A stretch of DNA of 64,000 nucleotides from Acidimicrobiales bacterium (GTDB lineage Bacteria; Actinomycetota; Acidimicrobiia; Acidimicrobiales; Aldehydirespiratoraceae): the NCBI GenBank assembly GCA_041394245.1, contig JAWKIR010000002.1, positions 1,116,001 through 1,180,000 on the forward strand. Direction: 5' to 3'. This document shows, piece after piece, positions 44,198 through 53,079 of the stretch. Made by a program: the position numbers and the translations under genes. Below the pieces are notes generated by a model. The model searched no databases. It was given only the letters and a program-made list of their open reading frames with translations, and was not told the DNA's origin. Position 1 is the stretch's first letter, and every line of letters begins with the position of its first letter.

Positions 44198-45931
44198 ATG
44201 CCCGACACCGACACCGACACAACCGAAACCGAAACCGAGACGCTCGACACGGAATCCGGAGCGAGCGGCTTCGCCTCACTCGGACTCCGGCCCGAGCTGA
44301 TCGCCACGACGGCGGCGCTCGGCTACGAAGAGCCCACCCCGATCCAGCGCGAGACGATCCCGATCCTGCTCACCGGCGTCGACCTCGTCGGCCAGGCAGC
44401 AACCGGTACGGGGAAGACGGCCGCGTTCGCGCTCCCCATTCTCAACCTGATCGATCCGGGTTTGCCGGCCGATCCCATCGCGCTCGTGGTCGTCCCCACG
44501 CGCGAACTCGCCGTGCAGGTGAGCGAGGCGATGTTCAAGTACGGCGCAGGCCAGGGCGTGAAGGTGGTACCGATCTATGGCGGCCAGCCCATCCAACGCC
44601 AGCTCCAGGCACTCGACCGCGGTGTGCACGTGGTCGTCGCCACTCCCGGCCGAGCGATCGACCACATCCGTCGCGGCTCACTGAAGCTCGACGGCATCCG
44701 CACCGTCGTGCTCGACGAGGCCGACGAGATGCTCGACATGGGCTTCACCGAGGACATCGAGACCATCCTCGAGGAGACACCGAGCGGGCGGCAGACGGTG
44801 ATGTTCTCGGCCACCATGCCGCCCCGTATCGAGGCGATCACCAAGAAGTACCAGCGCGATCCGGTGCGCATTCGCATCGGCGCAGGCCAGACGAAGGCGG
44901 GCAAGACGCTGGTCCGCCAGACCGCCTACATCGTGTCCCGGGCGCACAAGGCATCGGCCATGGGCCGCATTCTCGACATCGAGGGCGCATCGTCGGCGAT
45001 CGTCTTCTGCCGAACCCGCACCGAGGTCGACGAGTTGACCCAGACCATGAACGGCCGCGGTTACCGGGCCGAGGCGTTGCACGGCGGCATGGATCAAAAG
45101 CAACGCGACCGGGTGATGGCCCAGCTGCGTGACGGATCCTCCGAACTGCTCATCGCCACCGATGTCGCCGCCCGTGGGCTCGACATCGACACCCTCACCC
45201 ATGTCGTCAACTACGACGTGCCCTCGGCCTCGGAAAGCTACGTCCACCGCATCGGCCGGGTCGGACGGGCCGGGCGCGAAGGCATCGCCATCACGCTCGT
45301 CGAACCCCGACAGCGGCGGCTGCTCGACAACATCGAGCGGTTGACCAAGCAGAAGATCGACATCCAGAAGGTCCCATCGGTCGCCGACCTGCGGGCCCGC
45401 CAGATCGAGGTCACCGTCGAGGCGATCCGCGAAGCACTCGCCGCCGACGACCTCGACGATTTCAACCCCGTGCTCCACGGTCTCGCCGGCGAGGACAGCG
45501 ACCGCAACCTGGCCTTGGCCGCGATCAAGCTCTATCACGAGGCCCGGGGAGCGACGATCGACGAGCGGGAGATCCCCGACGCGTCCGATGACCGGCCCAA
45601 GAAGCACAAGAAGAAGGATCGCGACGGCGAGCGCTACGGGCCCGGCAGCAAGTTCACGAAACCGAAGGACCGCCCGAGGGGCAACGTCGGCCCCGGCACC
45701 TCGCTCGTCTACATCAGCATGGGCCGCAAAGCCGGCGTACGACCCGGCGACCTCGTGGGCGCCATTGCCAACGAAACCGACCTGGTCGGGCGCGAGATCG
45801 GACCGATCCGCATCGCCGACAGCTACGCCGTGGTCGGCGTGCCGGAAGCCGCCGCCCAAACCGTGATCGATGCCCTCAACGCCACCACGATTCGTGGCAA
45901 GAAGGCGAAGGTTCGGCCCTACGTCGACTGA
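44198..45931 (+). CDS. deaD: DEAD-box ATP-dependent RNA helicase (DeaD/CsdA-like)
   Basis: The 577-residue protein has Q motif FASLGLRPELIATTAALGYE, Walker A ATGTGKT, DEAD at the VVLDEADEM segment, SAT (FSATMPP) and HRIGRVGRAGREG. The C-terminus after a Lys-rich linker carries a DbpA-type RNA-binding domain (SLVYISMGRKAGVRPGDLVG). It unwinds structured RNA, typically in ribosome assembly or cold adaptation. A TAGGCT hexamer at 44145-44150 would start transcription past the in-frame ATG at 44153, so I prefer ATG 44198. Confidence 0.93.
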   Translation: MPDTDTDTTETETETLDTESGASGFASLGLRPELIATTAALGYEEPTPIQRETIPILLTGVDLVGQAATGTGKTAAFALPILNLIDPGLPADPIALVVVPTRELAVQVSEAMFKYGAGQGVKVVPIYGGQPIQRQLQALDRGVHVVVATPGRAIDHIRRGSLKLDGIRTVVLDEADEMLDMGFTEDIETILEETPSGRQTVMFSATMPPRIEAITKKYQRDPVRIRIGAGQTKAGKTLVRQTAYIVSRAHKASAMGRILDIEGASSAIVFCRTRTEVDELTQTMNGRGYRAEALHGGMDQKQRDRVMAQLRDGSSELLIATDVAARGLDIDTLTHVVNYDVPSASESYVHRIGRVGRAGREGIAITLVEPRQRRLLDNIERLTKQKIDIQKVPSVADLRARQIEVTVEAIREALAADDLDDFNPVLHGLAGEDSDRNLALAAIKLYHEARGATIDEREIPDASDDRPKKHKKKDRDGERYGPGSKFTKPKDRPRGNVGPGTSLVYISMGRKAGVRPGDLVGAIANETDLVGREIGPIRIADSYAVVGVPEAAAQTVIDALNATTIRGKKAKVRPYVD

Positions 45932-45962
45932 CCGGGGCCCGCGCAGCGACTAGGAAGGGCGG

Positions 45963-46841
45963 ATGCAACACCCGCTCAAGTTCGGCTGGCTCTCCCCGTG
46001 CATCGGCAACCAGTGGAGTGACCACCGCCCCATCGTGGTCGACCAGTGCCGCGACATCCTGCCGACCGCCACCCAGTACTTCGATTCGGTCTGGATCGCC
46101 GACCACTTCTACGGCTTCGACCAGAAGACCGACCCCTTCGTCGAAGCCTGGACGACCCTCACCTGGATCGCCGCGAAGTTCGACAACGTCGAGCTCTGTC
46201 ACCACGTCCTCGGCCATGGCTACCGGCCGCCCGCCCTCACCGCGAAGATGGCGGCGACATTGCAGGTCTTCTCCGAGGGCCGCTTCACGCTCGGGATCGG
46301 CGCCGGCTGGCGGGCCGACGAGTACGAGGCCTACGGCTACGACTTCCCGCGCCCTGCGGTGCGCTTCGCACAGCTCGAGGAGTTGGTGCAGATCTGTCGG
46401 CTCATGTGGACCGAGGACTACCCCAGCTTCGAGGGCACGCACTATCGCATCACCGAGGCATCGGCCCCTCCCCTGCCCGAGACCGTCCCGCCGATCTGCA
46501 TCGGCGCGTTCGGGGAGCAGATCGGCCTCCCGCTGGCGGGTCGCCGGGCCGACATCTGGCACTGCTTCGTCGGCAGCGACGACGACTGGAACCGCAAGAA
46601 GGGCATCGTCCACGACGCCGCCGCCGGCGCCGGTCGCGACCCCGACGACATCTCGATCGCCACCACCATCGAACGGGCGCTCCCGGAATCCGACGACGAG
46701 TCCGACCAGTTCGTCGAGATCATCGCCCGACAGCGAGACCTCGGCGTCAGCCACTTCGTGATGGACTTCGGCAACCCCAAGGACACCGAACCGATCCTCC
46801 GTTTCCACGAGCAGGTCATCACCCCCCTGAGGAACGGATGA
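45963..46841 (+). CDS. LLM-class F420-dependent oxidoreductase-like protein
   Basis: The 292-residue luciferase-like barrel opens with KFGWLSPCIGNQWS and contains WIADHFYGF. GRFTLGIGAGWRADEYEAYG and PPICIGAFGEQ follow, all typical of actinobacterial F420 or FMN users. The substrate is unknown. The start has a purine-rich site (GGAAGGGCGG) and the stop overlaps the next start (ATGA), indicating coupled translation. Confidence 0.9.
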   Translation: MQHPLKFGWLSPCIGNQWSDHRPIVVDQCRDILPTATQYFDSVWIADHFYGFDQKTDPFVEAWTTLTWIAAKFDNVELCHHVLGHGYRPPALTAKMAATLQVFSEGRFTLGIGAGWRADEYEAYGYDFPRPAVRFAQLEELVQICRLMWTEDYPSFEGTHYRITEASAPPLPETVPPICIGAFGEQIGLPLAGRRADIWHCFVGSDDDWNRKKGIVHDAAAGAGRDPDDISIATTIERALPESDDESDQFVEIIARQRDLGVSHFVMDFGNPKDTEPILRFHEQVITPLRNG

Positions 46842-47875
46842 CCCGCGTCGTCTTCGTCGTGATCGACGCCCTGCCCGTCGACCTCGTGGGGCCCACCCAC
46901 ACGCCGAACCTGGCTCGGCTCGCCGATGAGGGAGGGACGAACCCGCGGGGCGGACGGGCGGTGCTGAGCACGGCGACCTACCCGAACCATGCCACGTTCG
47001 TCACCGGGCTCGCGCCGGTCGGCCACGGCATCCTCGTCAACCGGGTGTGGAACGGTACGGAGTTTCGGCCGGCGTCCGAGATCGGCCCGAGAGGCGACAC
47101 GATCTTCGCCGCCGCTCGGCGAGCCGGTCGATCGAGCGCGATCGCGGTCGGCGACCATCACCTCATCGGCGTCATGGGGGGCCTGGAGGCCGACCGCCAC
47201 TGGCCCCCCGACGGCCGTCGACCCGAGGTCGAACTCGACGAGTTCCGCTATGCCACCAACGCGGCGGTCCTCGACGCGATCGACGAGGTCGACCTCGTCG
47301 AGGCCGACCTCGCTGTCGTCCACTTCAACGAGCCCGACACCGTCTCGCACCGCTTCGGGCCCCACTCAGCCGAGTTGGCCGAGTGTGCCCAGCGCACCGA
47401 CGCTGCGCTCGGCGAGCTGCTGGAGCGGCTGCAACCCGGCTGGGACGACACCGTCGTCATGGTCGTGAGCGACCACGACCAGGAGCAGGTGAGCGCCCAC
47501 GGCATCGACCTCGAGGCCGAGCTGGCCGCCAACGGTCTCCCCGGCAGCGTCGAAACCGAGGGAACGGCGGCGCTGGTGATGCACGGCCCTCCGGTCGAGC
47601 GCCTGCGCCAGCTCGACTGTGTCGAAGGCGCCCACATCATCGACGACGCCAACACCATCGTGTGGGGCGCCCCCGGCGTCGTCTTCGGACTCTGGCTCGA
47701 CGAACTCCACGGTTCGCACGGGAGCCCGCGCTGCGACCGTCAGGTCGCCGTGATCGGCGGTGGTGCGTCGGCCGTCGCGCCCCTGGCCGAGGCGTTGCGC
47801 GCCGCCCGCCCGGACGCGACCTGGTGGGCGCCGACGATCATCGAGCTGCTCGGTTCGGCGTCGGCCCCCCGCTGA
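46838..47875 (+). CDS. Nucleotide pyrophosphatase/phosphodiesterase family protein
   Basis: The 345-residue alkaline phosphatase-fold enzyme has VFVVIDALPVD with the first metal ligand. STATYPNHATF carries the Thr nucleophile, and FNEPDTVSHRFGPH and VVSDHDQEQ give the remaining metal ligands. It has no signal peptide. It is coupled to the F420-type oxidoreductase gene by a 4-base overlap. The true substrate is unknown; phosphonate or nucleotide esters are family possibilities. Confidence 0.88.
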   Translation: MTRVVFVVIDALPVDLVGPTHTPNLARLADEGGTNPRGGRAVLSTATYPNHATFVTGLAPVGHGILVNRVWNGTEFRPASEIGPRGDTIFAAARRAGRSSAIAVGDHHLIGVMGGLEADRHWPPDGRRPEVELDEFRYATNAAVLDAIDEVDLVEADLAVVHFNEPDTVSHRFGPHSAELAECAQRTDAALGELLERLQPGWDDTVVMVVSDHDQEQVSAHGIDLEAELAANGLPGSVETEGTAALVMHGPPVERLRQLDCVEGAHIIDDANTIVWGAPGVVFGLWLDELHGSHGSPRCDRQVAVIGGGASAVAPLAEALRAARPDATWWAPTIIELLGSASAPR

Positions 47876-47887
47876 GGGAATCAACGG

Positions 47888-48835
47888 TCAGGCGTCGGTG
47901 AGTTCCCAGTCCTGACCGACGAGACCGATCGGGCAGAAGAGCCCGGTCGGTACCGCAAGACCGGCGTCGGAGGAGCCCGGTACCGGGGCACCTGCGGGCG
48001 GGAGCTCGTCGTGACACGGATCGTTCATGTCGAAGATGGTGCCGCCGCCCTTGATGCAGGGGTGGGTCGGCGCGTACACGTCGGCGTGGAGTTCGACGTT
48101 CGGGACGATCCACGCGTGGAGCATGTAGAAGTTCTCGAGGTGCACGTTGACACCACCGCGAGTCTCGCAGGCACTGTCGGAGAGGTTCACCCCCAGCGTC
48201 GCCTTCCCGGTCGCCGGATCGTGGCACAACCGGGGATGGTGGTGCCACCAGTCGTTGTCGCCCGCAAATCCTTCCGGGGGAAGGCCCGTGTCGGTGTAGA
48301 CGTAGTACGACATGCCGACGAGCGGTGCATCGGGACTCGTACCGTCGTACTGGAGGAACTCGGGGCGGCCGGGCTCGAAGAGGCCGTCGACATGGCCGGG
48401 CAGCCCGGAGTTGAGTCGTTCCTCCGGATGCGTCGGGTCGAATGTCGGATCGGCGAAATCGGCTGCGGTCAGCACGCCGAGCCCATGATGGGTACCCATC
48501 CCCGGGATCCGCTCGAAGGTCTCGAAGTAGCCCGCCGCCTCGGCATCACCCCGCGTGGGGTACTGATTGGCGAAGGACTGGGCGAAATCGAGCTGCAGAC
48601 CGAGGGTCTTGCAATCCGCGTAGCTCAGCGGACCACGGGTGATGCCGGCATACCAGTCGACCGAACCCATGGCCGGATTGACGACCGTGTTGAACGCGGT
48701 CGGGTTGCAGTACCACGGGACCGGTTCGGCCTCGTTCTCGGCGACCACCGCGTCGAGGTAGTAGCAGCTGCTCGCCACCACGGCCATCAACGCGCAGACC
48801 GCCACGAGTCGGATCCTGCGCAACATGAGTCGCAT
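47888..48835 (-). CDS. Lipoprotein with the same N-terminal domain as the SurE fusion
   Basis: This is a 315-residue protein. The signal ends with a lipobox (VVASSC, Cys near 24 counted from the 48835 ATG), so it is membrane-anchored outside the cell. The extracellular domain has many Trp/His/Cys residues (VPWYCNP, DNDWWHHHPRLC, HAWIVPNVELHADVYAPTHPC). The stretch from PWYC to HPC resembles residues about 30-205 of the protein at 57759-59048. Function is unknown; the His/Cys richness hints at metal binding. It follows the crotonase gene by 14 bases. Confidence 0.75.
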   Translation of the reverse strand: MRLMLRRIRLVAVCALMAVVASSCYYLDAVVAENEAEPVPWYCNPTAFNTVVNPAMGSVDWYAGITRGPLSYADCKTLGLQLDFAQSFANQYPTRGDAEAAGYFETFERIPGMGTHHGLGVLTAADFADPTFDPTHPEERLNSGLPGHVDGLFEPGRPEFLQYDGTSPDAPLVGMSYYVYTDTGLPPEGFAGDNDWWHHHPRLCHDPATGKATLGVNLSDSACETRGGVNVHLENFYMLHAWIVPNVELHADVYAPTHPCIKGGGTIFDMNDPCHDELPPAGAPVPGSSDAGLAVPTGLFCPIGLVGQDWELTDA

Positions 48836-48849
48836 CTCGATTGTCCCCC

Positions 48850-49602
48850 TCAGGAGCCGGTCCACTTCGGCTCACGCTTCTCTGCGAATGCCGCGGGTCC
48901 CTCCTTGGCATCGTTCGAGGAGAATACACCGGCGACGAGCGTCGACTGCAAGGTCCACAGATCGGCTTCGGGCGCTCCCTGGCTCGCACGGATCATTCGC
49001 TTCGAGGCCGCGACGGCCAGCGGGGCATTCCTGGCGACCCGCTCCGCCAACTCGATCGCGACGTCCACGGCGGTGCCGGGCGCTGCGAGCTTCGACACGA
49101 GACCGAACGTGTGGGCTTCTTCCGCGGAGATCGGATCGCCGGTGATCGCCATCTCCATCGCCTTGCCGTAGCCGACCCGGCTCGGAAGTCGCAGCACGCC
49201 GCCACCGGCCGCGAACAGCCCGACCTTCACCTCGGGGATGCCCAGACGGGCACCTTCGGCAGCGACGAGGAGGTCGCACGCCAACGCGAGCTCGAGCCCA
49301 CCGGCGAGAGCGAAGCCCTCGATGGCCGCGATGATCGGCTTCTCCGCCCCGTTCTGGAAGAAGTGGGTCGCCGGCCCGATGTCCTCCCCCTTGGCGAACC
49401 CTTTCAGGTCCATGCCGGAGCAGAAGGCCCCGCCGGCACCGGTGAGGACGCCGGCGGTGAGCGACGGATCGGTGTTCAACTCCTCGACTGCGGCCCAGAG
49501 GCCGGTCGCCAGTGCGCCGTTGATGGCGTTCTTCGCCTCGGGCCGGTTCATCGTGATGATGAGCACCCGGTCGCGGCGCTCGGTGAGGATCGCTTCGGTC
49601 AT
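48850..49602 (-). CDS. Enoyl-CoA hydratase/isomerase family protein
   Basis: The 250-residue crotonase-fold enzyme has the oxyanion-hole segments FCSGMDLKGF and EGFALAGGLELALACD, followed by the glutamate-containing GIPEVKVGLFAAGGG. It likely hydrates or isomerises an enoyl-CoA. The ATG at 49602 starts the family N-terminus; the frame is open to 49674. It is 25 bp downstream of the SDR gene in the same direction. Confidence 0.93.
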   Translation of the reverse strand: MTEAILTERRDRVLIITMNRPEAKNAINGALATGLWAAVEELNTDPSLTAGVLTGAGGAFCSGMDLKGFAKGEDIGPATHFFQNGAEKPIIAAIEGFALAGGLELALACDLLVAAEGARLGIPEVKVGLFAAGGGVLRLPSRVGYGKAMEMAITGDPISAEEAHTFGLVSKLAAPGTAVDVAIELAERVARNAPLAVAASKRMIRASQGAPEADLWTLQSTLVAGVFSSNDAKEGPAAFAEKREPKWTGS

Positions 49603-49627
49603 CTGGTCTCCAGTCGTCGGGTCGGAA

Positions 49628-50407
49628 TCACTTCGGCGGCAGGCGGATGCCGCCGTCGACACGGATGGTCTCACCGTTCATGTAGGGGTTGGTGATGCAC
49701 TCCATCACCATGAACGCCAGTTCCTCGCCGGAACCGAGACGCTTCGGGAACAGCACCGATTGACCGAGGTTGTTCTTGAACGCTTCGGACCCCTCGCCCT
49801 CGCCGTAGATCGGTGTGTCGATGAGGCCGGGGGCGATGGTGTTGACGCGGATGCCGACGGCGCTCAGATCGCGGGCGATCGGCAGGGTCATGCCGACCAC
49901 ACCGCCCTTCGAGGCCGAGTAGGCGCACTGGCCGATCTGACCTTCGAACGCTGCTGCCGAGGCCATGTTGACGATCGCACCGCGACTGCCGTCATCGTCG
50001 AGGGGCTCGGTCTGGGCCATCGCCGCGGCCGAACGGCTGAGCATGTTGAACGAGCCGATCAGGTTGACCCGGATGACGAACTCGAACTGCTCGAGTGGAA
50101 ACGGCTGATTGGACCGGTCGATCGTGCGTCCGGCGGAACCCAGACCGGCCGAGTTGACCAACGCCCGCAGCGGGCCCATCTCCGAAGCCGCAGCGATCGC
50201 GGCATCGGCGTCGTCGGTCTTGCTCACGTCGCACTTGACGAAAAGGCCTCCGAGCTCGGAGGCGATCTCCTGACCGCGCGCCTCGTTGAGGTCGGCGATC
50301 ACGACCCGAGAGCCGGCATCGGCCAGCTGCCGGGCACTCGCCTCCCCGATACCCGAGGCACCGCCGGTGACGATCGATGAGGATCCTTCGAGATTCATTC
50401 GTGGCAT
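49628..50407 (-). CDS. Short-chain dehydrogenase/reductase (3-hydroxyacyl-CoA dehydrogenase type 2-like)
   Basis: The 259-residue protein has the NAD-binding TGGASGIGEA, NSAG, catalytic Ser and YSASK, and a C-terminal GGIRLPPK. The pattern FNMLSRSAAAM plus DGSRGAIVNMASAAAFEGQIG resembles the HSD10-type 3-hydroxyacyl-CoA dehydrogenases. With the adjoining crotonase it probably works in acyl-CoA degradation. Confidence 0.9.
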   Translation of the reverse strand: MPRMNLEGSSSIVTGGASGIGEASARQLADAGSRVVIADLNEARGQEIASELGGLFVKCDVSKTDDADAAIAAASEMGPLRALVNSAGLGSAGRTIDRSNQPFPLEQFEFVIRVNLIGSFNMLSRSAAAMAQTEPLDDDGSRGAIVNMASAAAFEGQIGQCAYSASKGGVVGMTLPIARDLSAVGIRVNTIAPGLIDTPIYGEGEGSEAFKNNLGQSVLFPKRLGSGEELAFMVMECITNPYMNGETIRVDGGIRLPPK

Positions 50408-50440
50408 CCGGACAGTCTCACATGCACCGATGCCCCGGGC

Positions 50441-52582
50441 CTAGCCTGGGCCGCGTCGGAAACGGCGAAGACGCAGGCTGTTGGTCACCACGAACACCGA
50501 CGAGAGGCCCATGGCGCCGGCCGCGATCATCGGGTTGAGCACGCCGAGCGCAGCCAACGGAATCGCCGCCGAGTTGTAGGCGAACGCCCAGAAGAGGTTC
50601 TCCTTGATCGTGGCGAAGGTACGACGCGAGAGATCGATCGCGTCGACCGCCGCCGACAGCTCACCGCTCACCAGCGTCAGGTCCGAAGCCTGCATTGCGA
50701 TGTCGGTCCCGGTCCCGATGGCGATGCCCAGATCGGCGGTCGCGAGCGCCGGCGCGTCGTTGATGCCATCACCCACCATCGCCACGCGGCGACCTTCGGC
50801 CTGGAGCCGCTCGATCTCGGCCGCCTTGCCATCGGGCAGCACGCCGGCCATCACCCGATCGATCCCCACCGCCTCGGCGACGACCGCGGCGCTCACAGGA
50901 TTGTCGCCGGTCAACAACGCGACCTCGAGTCCCCGGCGCGTCAACGCCGCGACGGCGGCAGCGGAGGAGGCCTTGACCCGATCGGCGAGGACGAGCGCAC
51001 CGGTGGCGGTACCCCCACGCCCGACGAGGACGACGGTGCTCCCGTCGAGCGCCGCGTCGTGCAGCACCGCGGCGATGGGCTCGGGAACCTCGTCGAAGAA
51101 CTCCGGGCGACCGACCCGAACCCGGACACCGTCGACGGTGCCGGCGACGCCTCGGCCGGCGTCGTTGGAGAACCCGGTGATCGTTGCGGCCGAGGTGTCG
51201 ACTGCGGCCGAGATCGCCCGGCCGATGGGGTGCTCCGATCCCGACTCGAGCGCGGCGGCGAGCCTGAGCAGCTCCTCGCCGTCGCCGTCGGGGGCTCGCA
51301 CGTCGAGCAACTCCATGCGGCCCTCGGTGACCGTGCCGGTCTTGTCGAGCACGATGGTGTCGACTCGGCGGCTGTCCTCGAGGACCTCGGCCCCCCGAAT
51401 GAGGATGCCGAGCTGCGCGGCCCGGCCGGTTCCCACCATGATCGCGAGCGGGGTGGCGAGACCGAGGGCGCAAGGGCAGGCGATGATGAGCACGGCGACC
51501 GCCGCCGTGAACGCGTCGGACGTCGGGTAGCCCAGAGCCAGCCACACGACGAGGGTCACGACGGCGATCCCGATCGCGGTGGGGACGAAGACCGACGCCA
51601 CCCGGTCGGCGAGCCGCTGGATCGGCGCCTTGCTCCCCTGCGCCTCCTCGACCAGCCGAATGATCTGGGCCAGGGCCGTGTCGGCGCCGACGCGGCGGGC
51701 TTCGACCAGCAGCGAGCCGTCGGTGTTGATCGACGCACCGACGACCGTGTCACCCTCGGCGACCTCGACGGGCACCGACTCACCGGTGATCACGGAGGCA
51801 TCGATCGCGCCGCGTCCGCTCACGACGACGCCGTCGGTGGCGATCCGTTCGCCGGGCTTCACCCGAAAGCGCATCCCCACCGCGAGATCGTCGATCGCGA
51901 TCTGCGTTCCGTCCTCGAGCACGGCGGTGCGGGCTCCGAGATCGGCGAGGGCACGAATGGCATCACCCGACCGTCGGGTGGCGCGGACCTCGAACCACTT
52001 CCCGAGGAGGATCAGGGTGACGATCACGCCCCCCGTCTCGAAGTACACCGGCTCGTCGATTCCGGCGACCAGCACCACCATCGACCATGTCCAGGCGGCC
52101 ACCGTCCCGACCGAGACCAGGGTGTCCATCGTGACCATGCGGTGCCGAAGGTTGCCGACCGCCACGCGGTGGAACCGCCATCCGGCACCGAACACGACGG
52201 GCGTGGCCAGCGCGGCGGCGACCCACTCCCAGCCGCCGAATCGCAGCGGCATGATCATCGAGATCGCCACCAGGGGAACCGTCAGCACCGCCGCGATCCG
52301 GAGACGGTTCCAGAGGTCCGTCTCGCGTTCGGCCTCCGCGGCGTCGTGATCGCGCTCCACGGGGGCTCGGTAGCCGAGCGCCTCGATCGTCGCCCGCAAT
52401 TCATCGACGTCGACCGAGTCGTCGTAGCGCACCGAGGCCACGCCGGTCGCGAAGTTGACGTGGGCCTCTTCGACGCCGACGTGGCGGGAGAGGCCGTCCT
52501 CCACGGCGCGTGCACAGGCGCCGCAGGTCATCCCTTCGACGGCGAGGTCGGTCGCACGGACGGTGCTGCGGGGAGAAGCCAT
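50441..52582 (-). CDS. copA: Copper-type heavy-metal translocating P-type ATPase (CopA-like)
   Basis: This is a 713-residue P1B ATPase. The HMA domain has GMTCGAC (17-23), the membrane metal-path motif is CPC at 369-371, and phosphorylation is at D413 in DKTGTVTEG. TGES and GDGINDAPA are also present. It exports Cu+ from the cytosol using ATP. It is preceded by a MerR-family regulator and a near-textbook CueR-type operator, and the transcript probably starts at its ATG. Confidence 0.95.
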   Translation of the reverse strand: MASPRSTVRATDLAVEGMTCGACARAVEDGLSRHVGVEEAHVNFATGVASVRYDDSVDVDELRATIEALGYRAPVERDHDAAEAERETDLWNRLRIAAVLTVPLVAISMIMPLRFGGWEWVAAALATPVVFGAGWRFHRVAVGNLRHRMVTMDTLVSVGTVAAWTWSMVVLVAGIDEPVYFETGGVIVTLILLGKWFEVRATRRSGDAIRALADLGARTAVLEDGTQIAIDDLAVGMRFRVKPGERIATDGVVVSGRGAIDASVITGESVPVEVAEGDTVVGASINTDGSLLVEARRVGADTALAQIIRLVEEAQGSKAPIQRLADRVASVFVPTAIGIAVVTLVVWLALGYPTSDAFTAAVAVLIIACPCALGLATPLAIMVGTGRAAQLGILIRGAEVLEDSRRVDTIVLDKTGTVTEGRMELLDVRAPDGDGEELLRLAAALESGSEHPIGRAISAAVDTSAATITGFSNDAGRGVAGTVDGVRVRVGRPEFFDEVPEPIAAVLHDAALDGSTVVLVGRGGTATGALVLADRVKASSAAAVAALTRRGLEVALLTGDNPVSAAVVAEAVGIDRVMAGVLPDGKAAEIERLQAEGRRVAMVGDGINDAPALATADLGIAIGTGTDIAMQASDLTLVSGELSAAVDAIDLSRRTFATIKENLFWAFAYNSAAIPLAALGVLNPMIAAGAMGLSSVFVVTNSLRLRRFRRGPG

Positions 52583-52588
52583 GCTTCC

Positions 52589-52620
52589 ATCGTAGACCTT
52601 CCAGTCAACAGGAAGGTCAA
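52589..52620 (-). promoter_or_regulatory. CueR/MerR-type copA promoter and operator
   Basis: A perfect 7-bp dyad ACCTTCC-N8-GGAAGGT (52596-52617) lies between a TTGACC -35 (52620-52615) and a TACGAT -10 (52594-52589) on the minus strand. The spacer is 20 bp, the overlong type that MerR proteins untwist. The first base of the transcript would be about the copA ATG. Confidence 0.85.
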
Positions 52621-52630
52621 GGGATCGGGT

Positions 52631-53032
52631 TCACCCGTCGACGTCGATGACCTGACACCGGTTCGGGTCGGTGCAGTCCGACGGGTCGAGGGCACCCGCC
52701 CGCTCGGCCAGTTCGACCAGTTCACGGCGCGCGTCGACCAGGCGGGCGATCTGTCCATCGAGCTCCGCCAGGTGCCGTTCGAGCAGCGACCTCGTGTGGG
52801 CGCAACTGTTGCGACCGGCGTCCTTGAGTTCCAGCACCGACTGGATCTCGGCCAGGGTCAGACCCGTCGCCTGGGCATCACGGATGAACCGCAGACGCTC
52901 GGTGGCGGCGCCGTCGTAGTCGCGGTAACCCGACGGTGTCCGGTCGGGCTCGGCCAGCAAGCCGATCGACTCGTAGTAGCGAATCGTCTTCGTCGAAACC
53001 GACGCCAGGTCGGCCAGCTCCCCGATCTTCAT
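52631..53032 (-). CDS. MerR-family metal-responsive regulator (CueR-like)
   Basis: The 133-residue protein has a MerR HTH (GELADLASVSTKTIRYYESIG), a dimerisation helix containing C77, and a C-terminal metal loop with C120 and C126 (DCTDPNRC). The spacing of this Cys pair is like copper or silver sensors. It precedes copA by 48 bp and should bind the dyad at 52596-52617. Confidence 0.9.
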   Translation of the reverse strand: MKIGELADLASVSTKTIRYYESIGLLAEPDRTPSGYRDYDGAATERLRFIRDAQATGLTLAEIQSVLELKDAGRNSCAHTRSLLERHLAELDGQIARLVDARRELVELAERAGALDPSDCTDPNRCQVIDVDG

Positions 53033-53079
53033 GGGCAGGAGCGTACGACTCCCTAGGCTGGTCGTCAGGAGGTGCTGCC

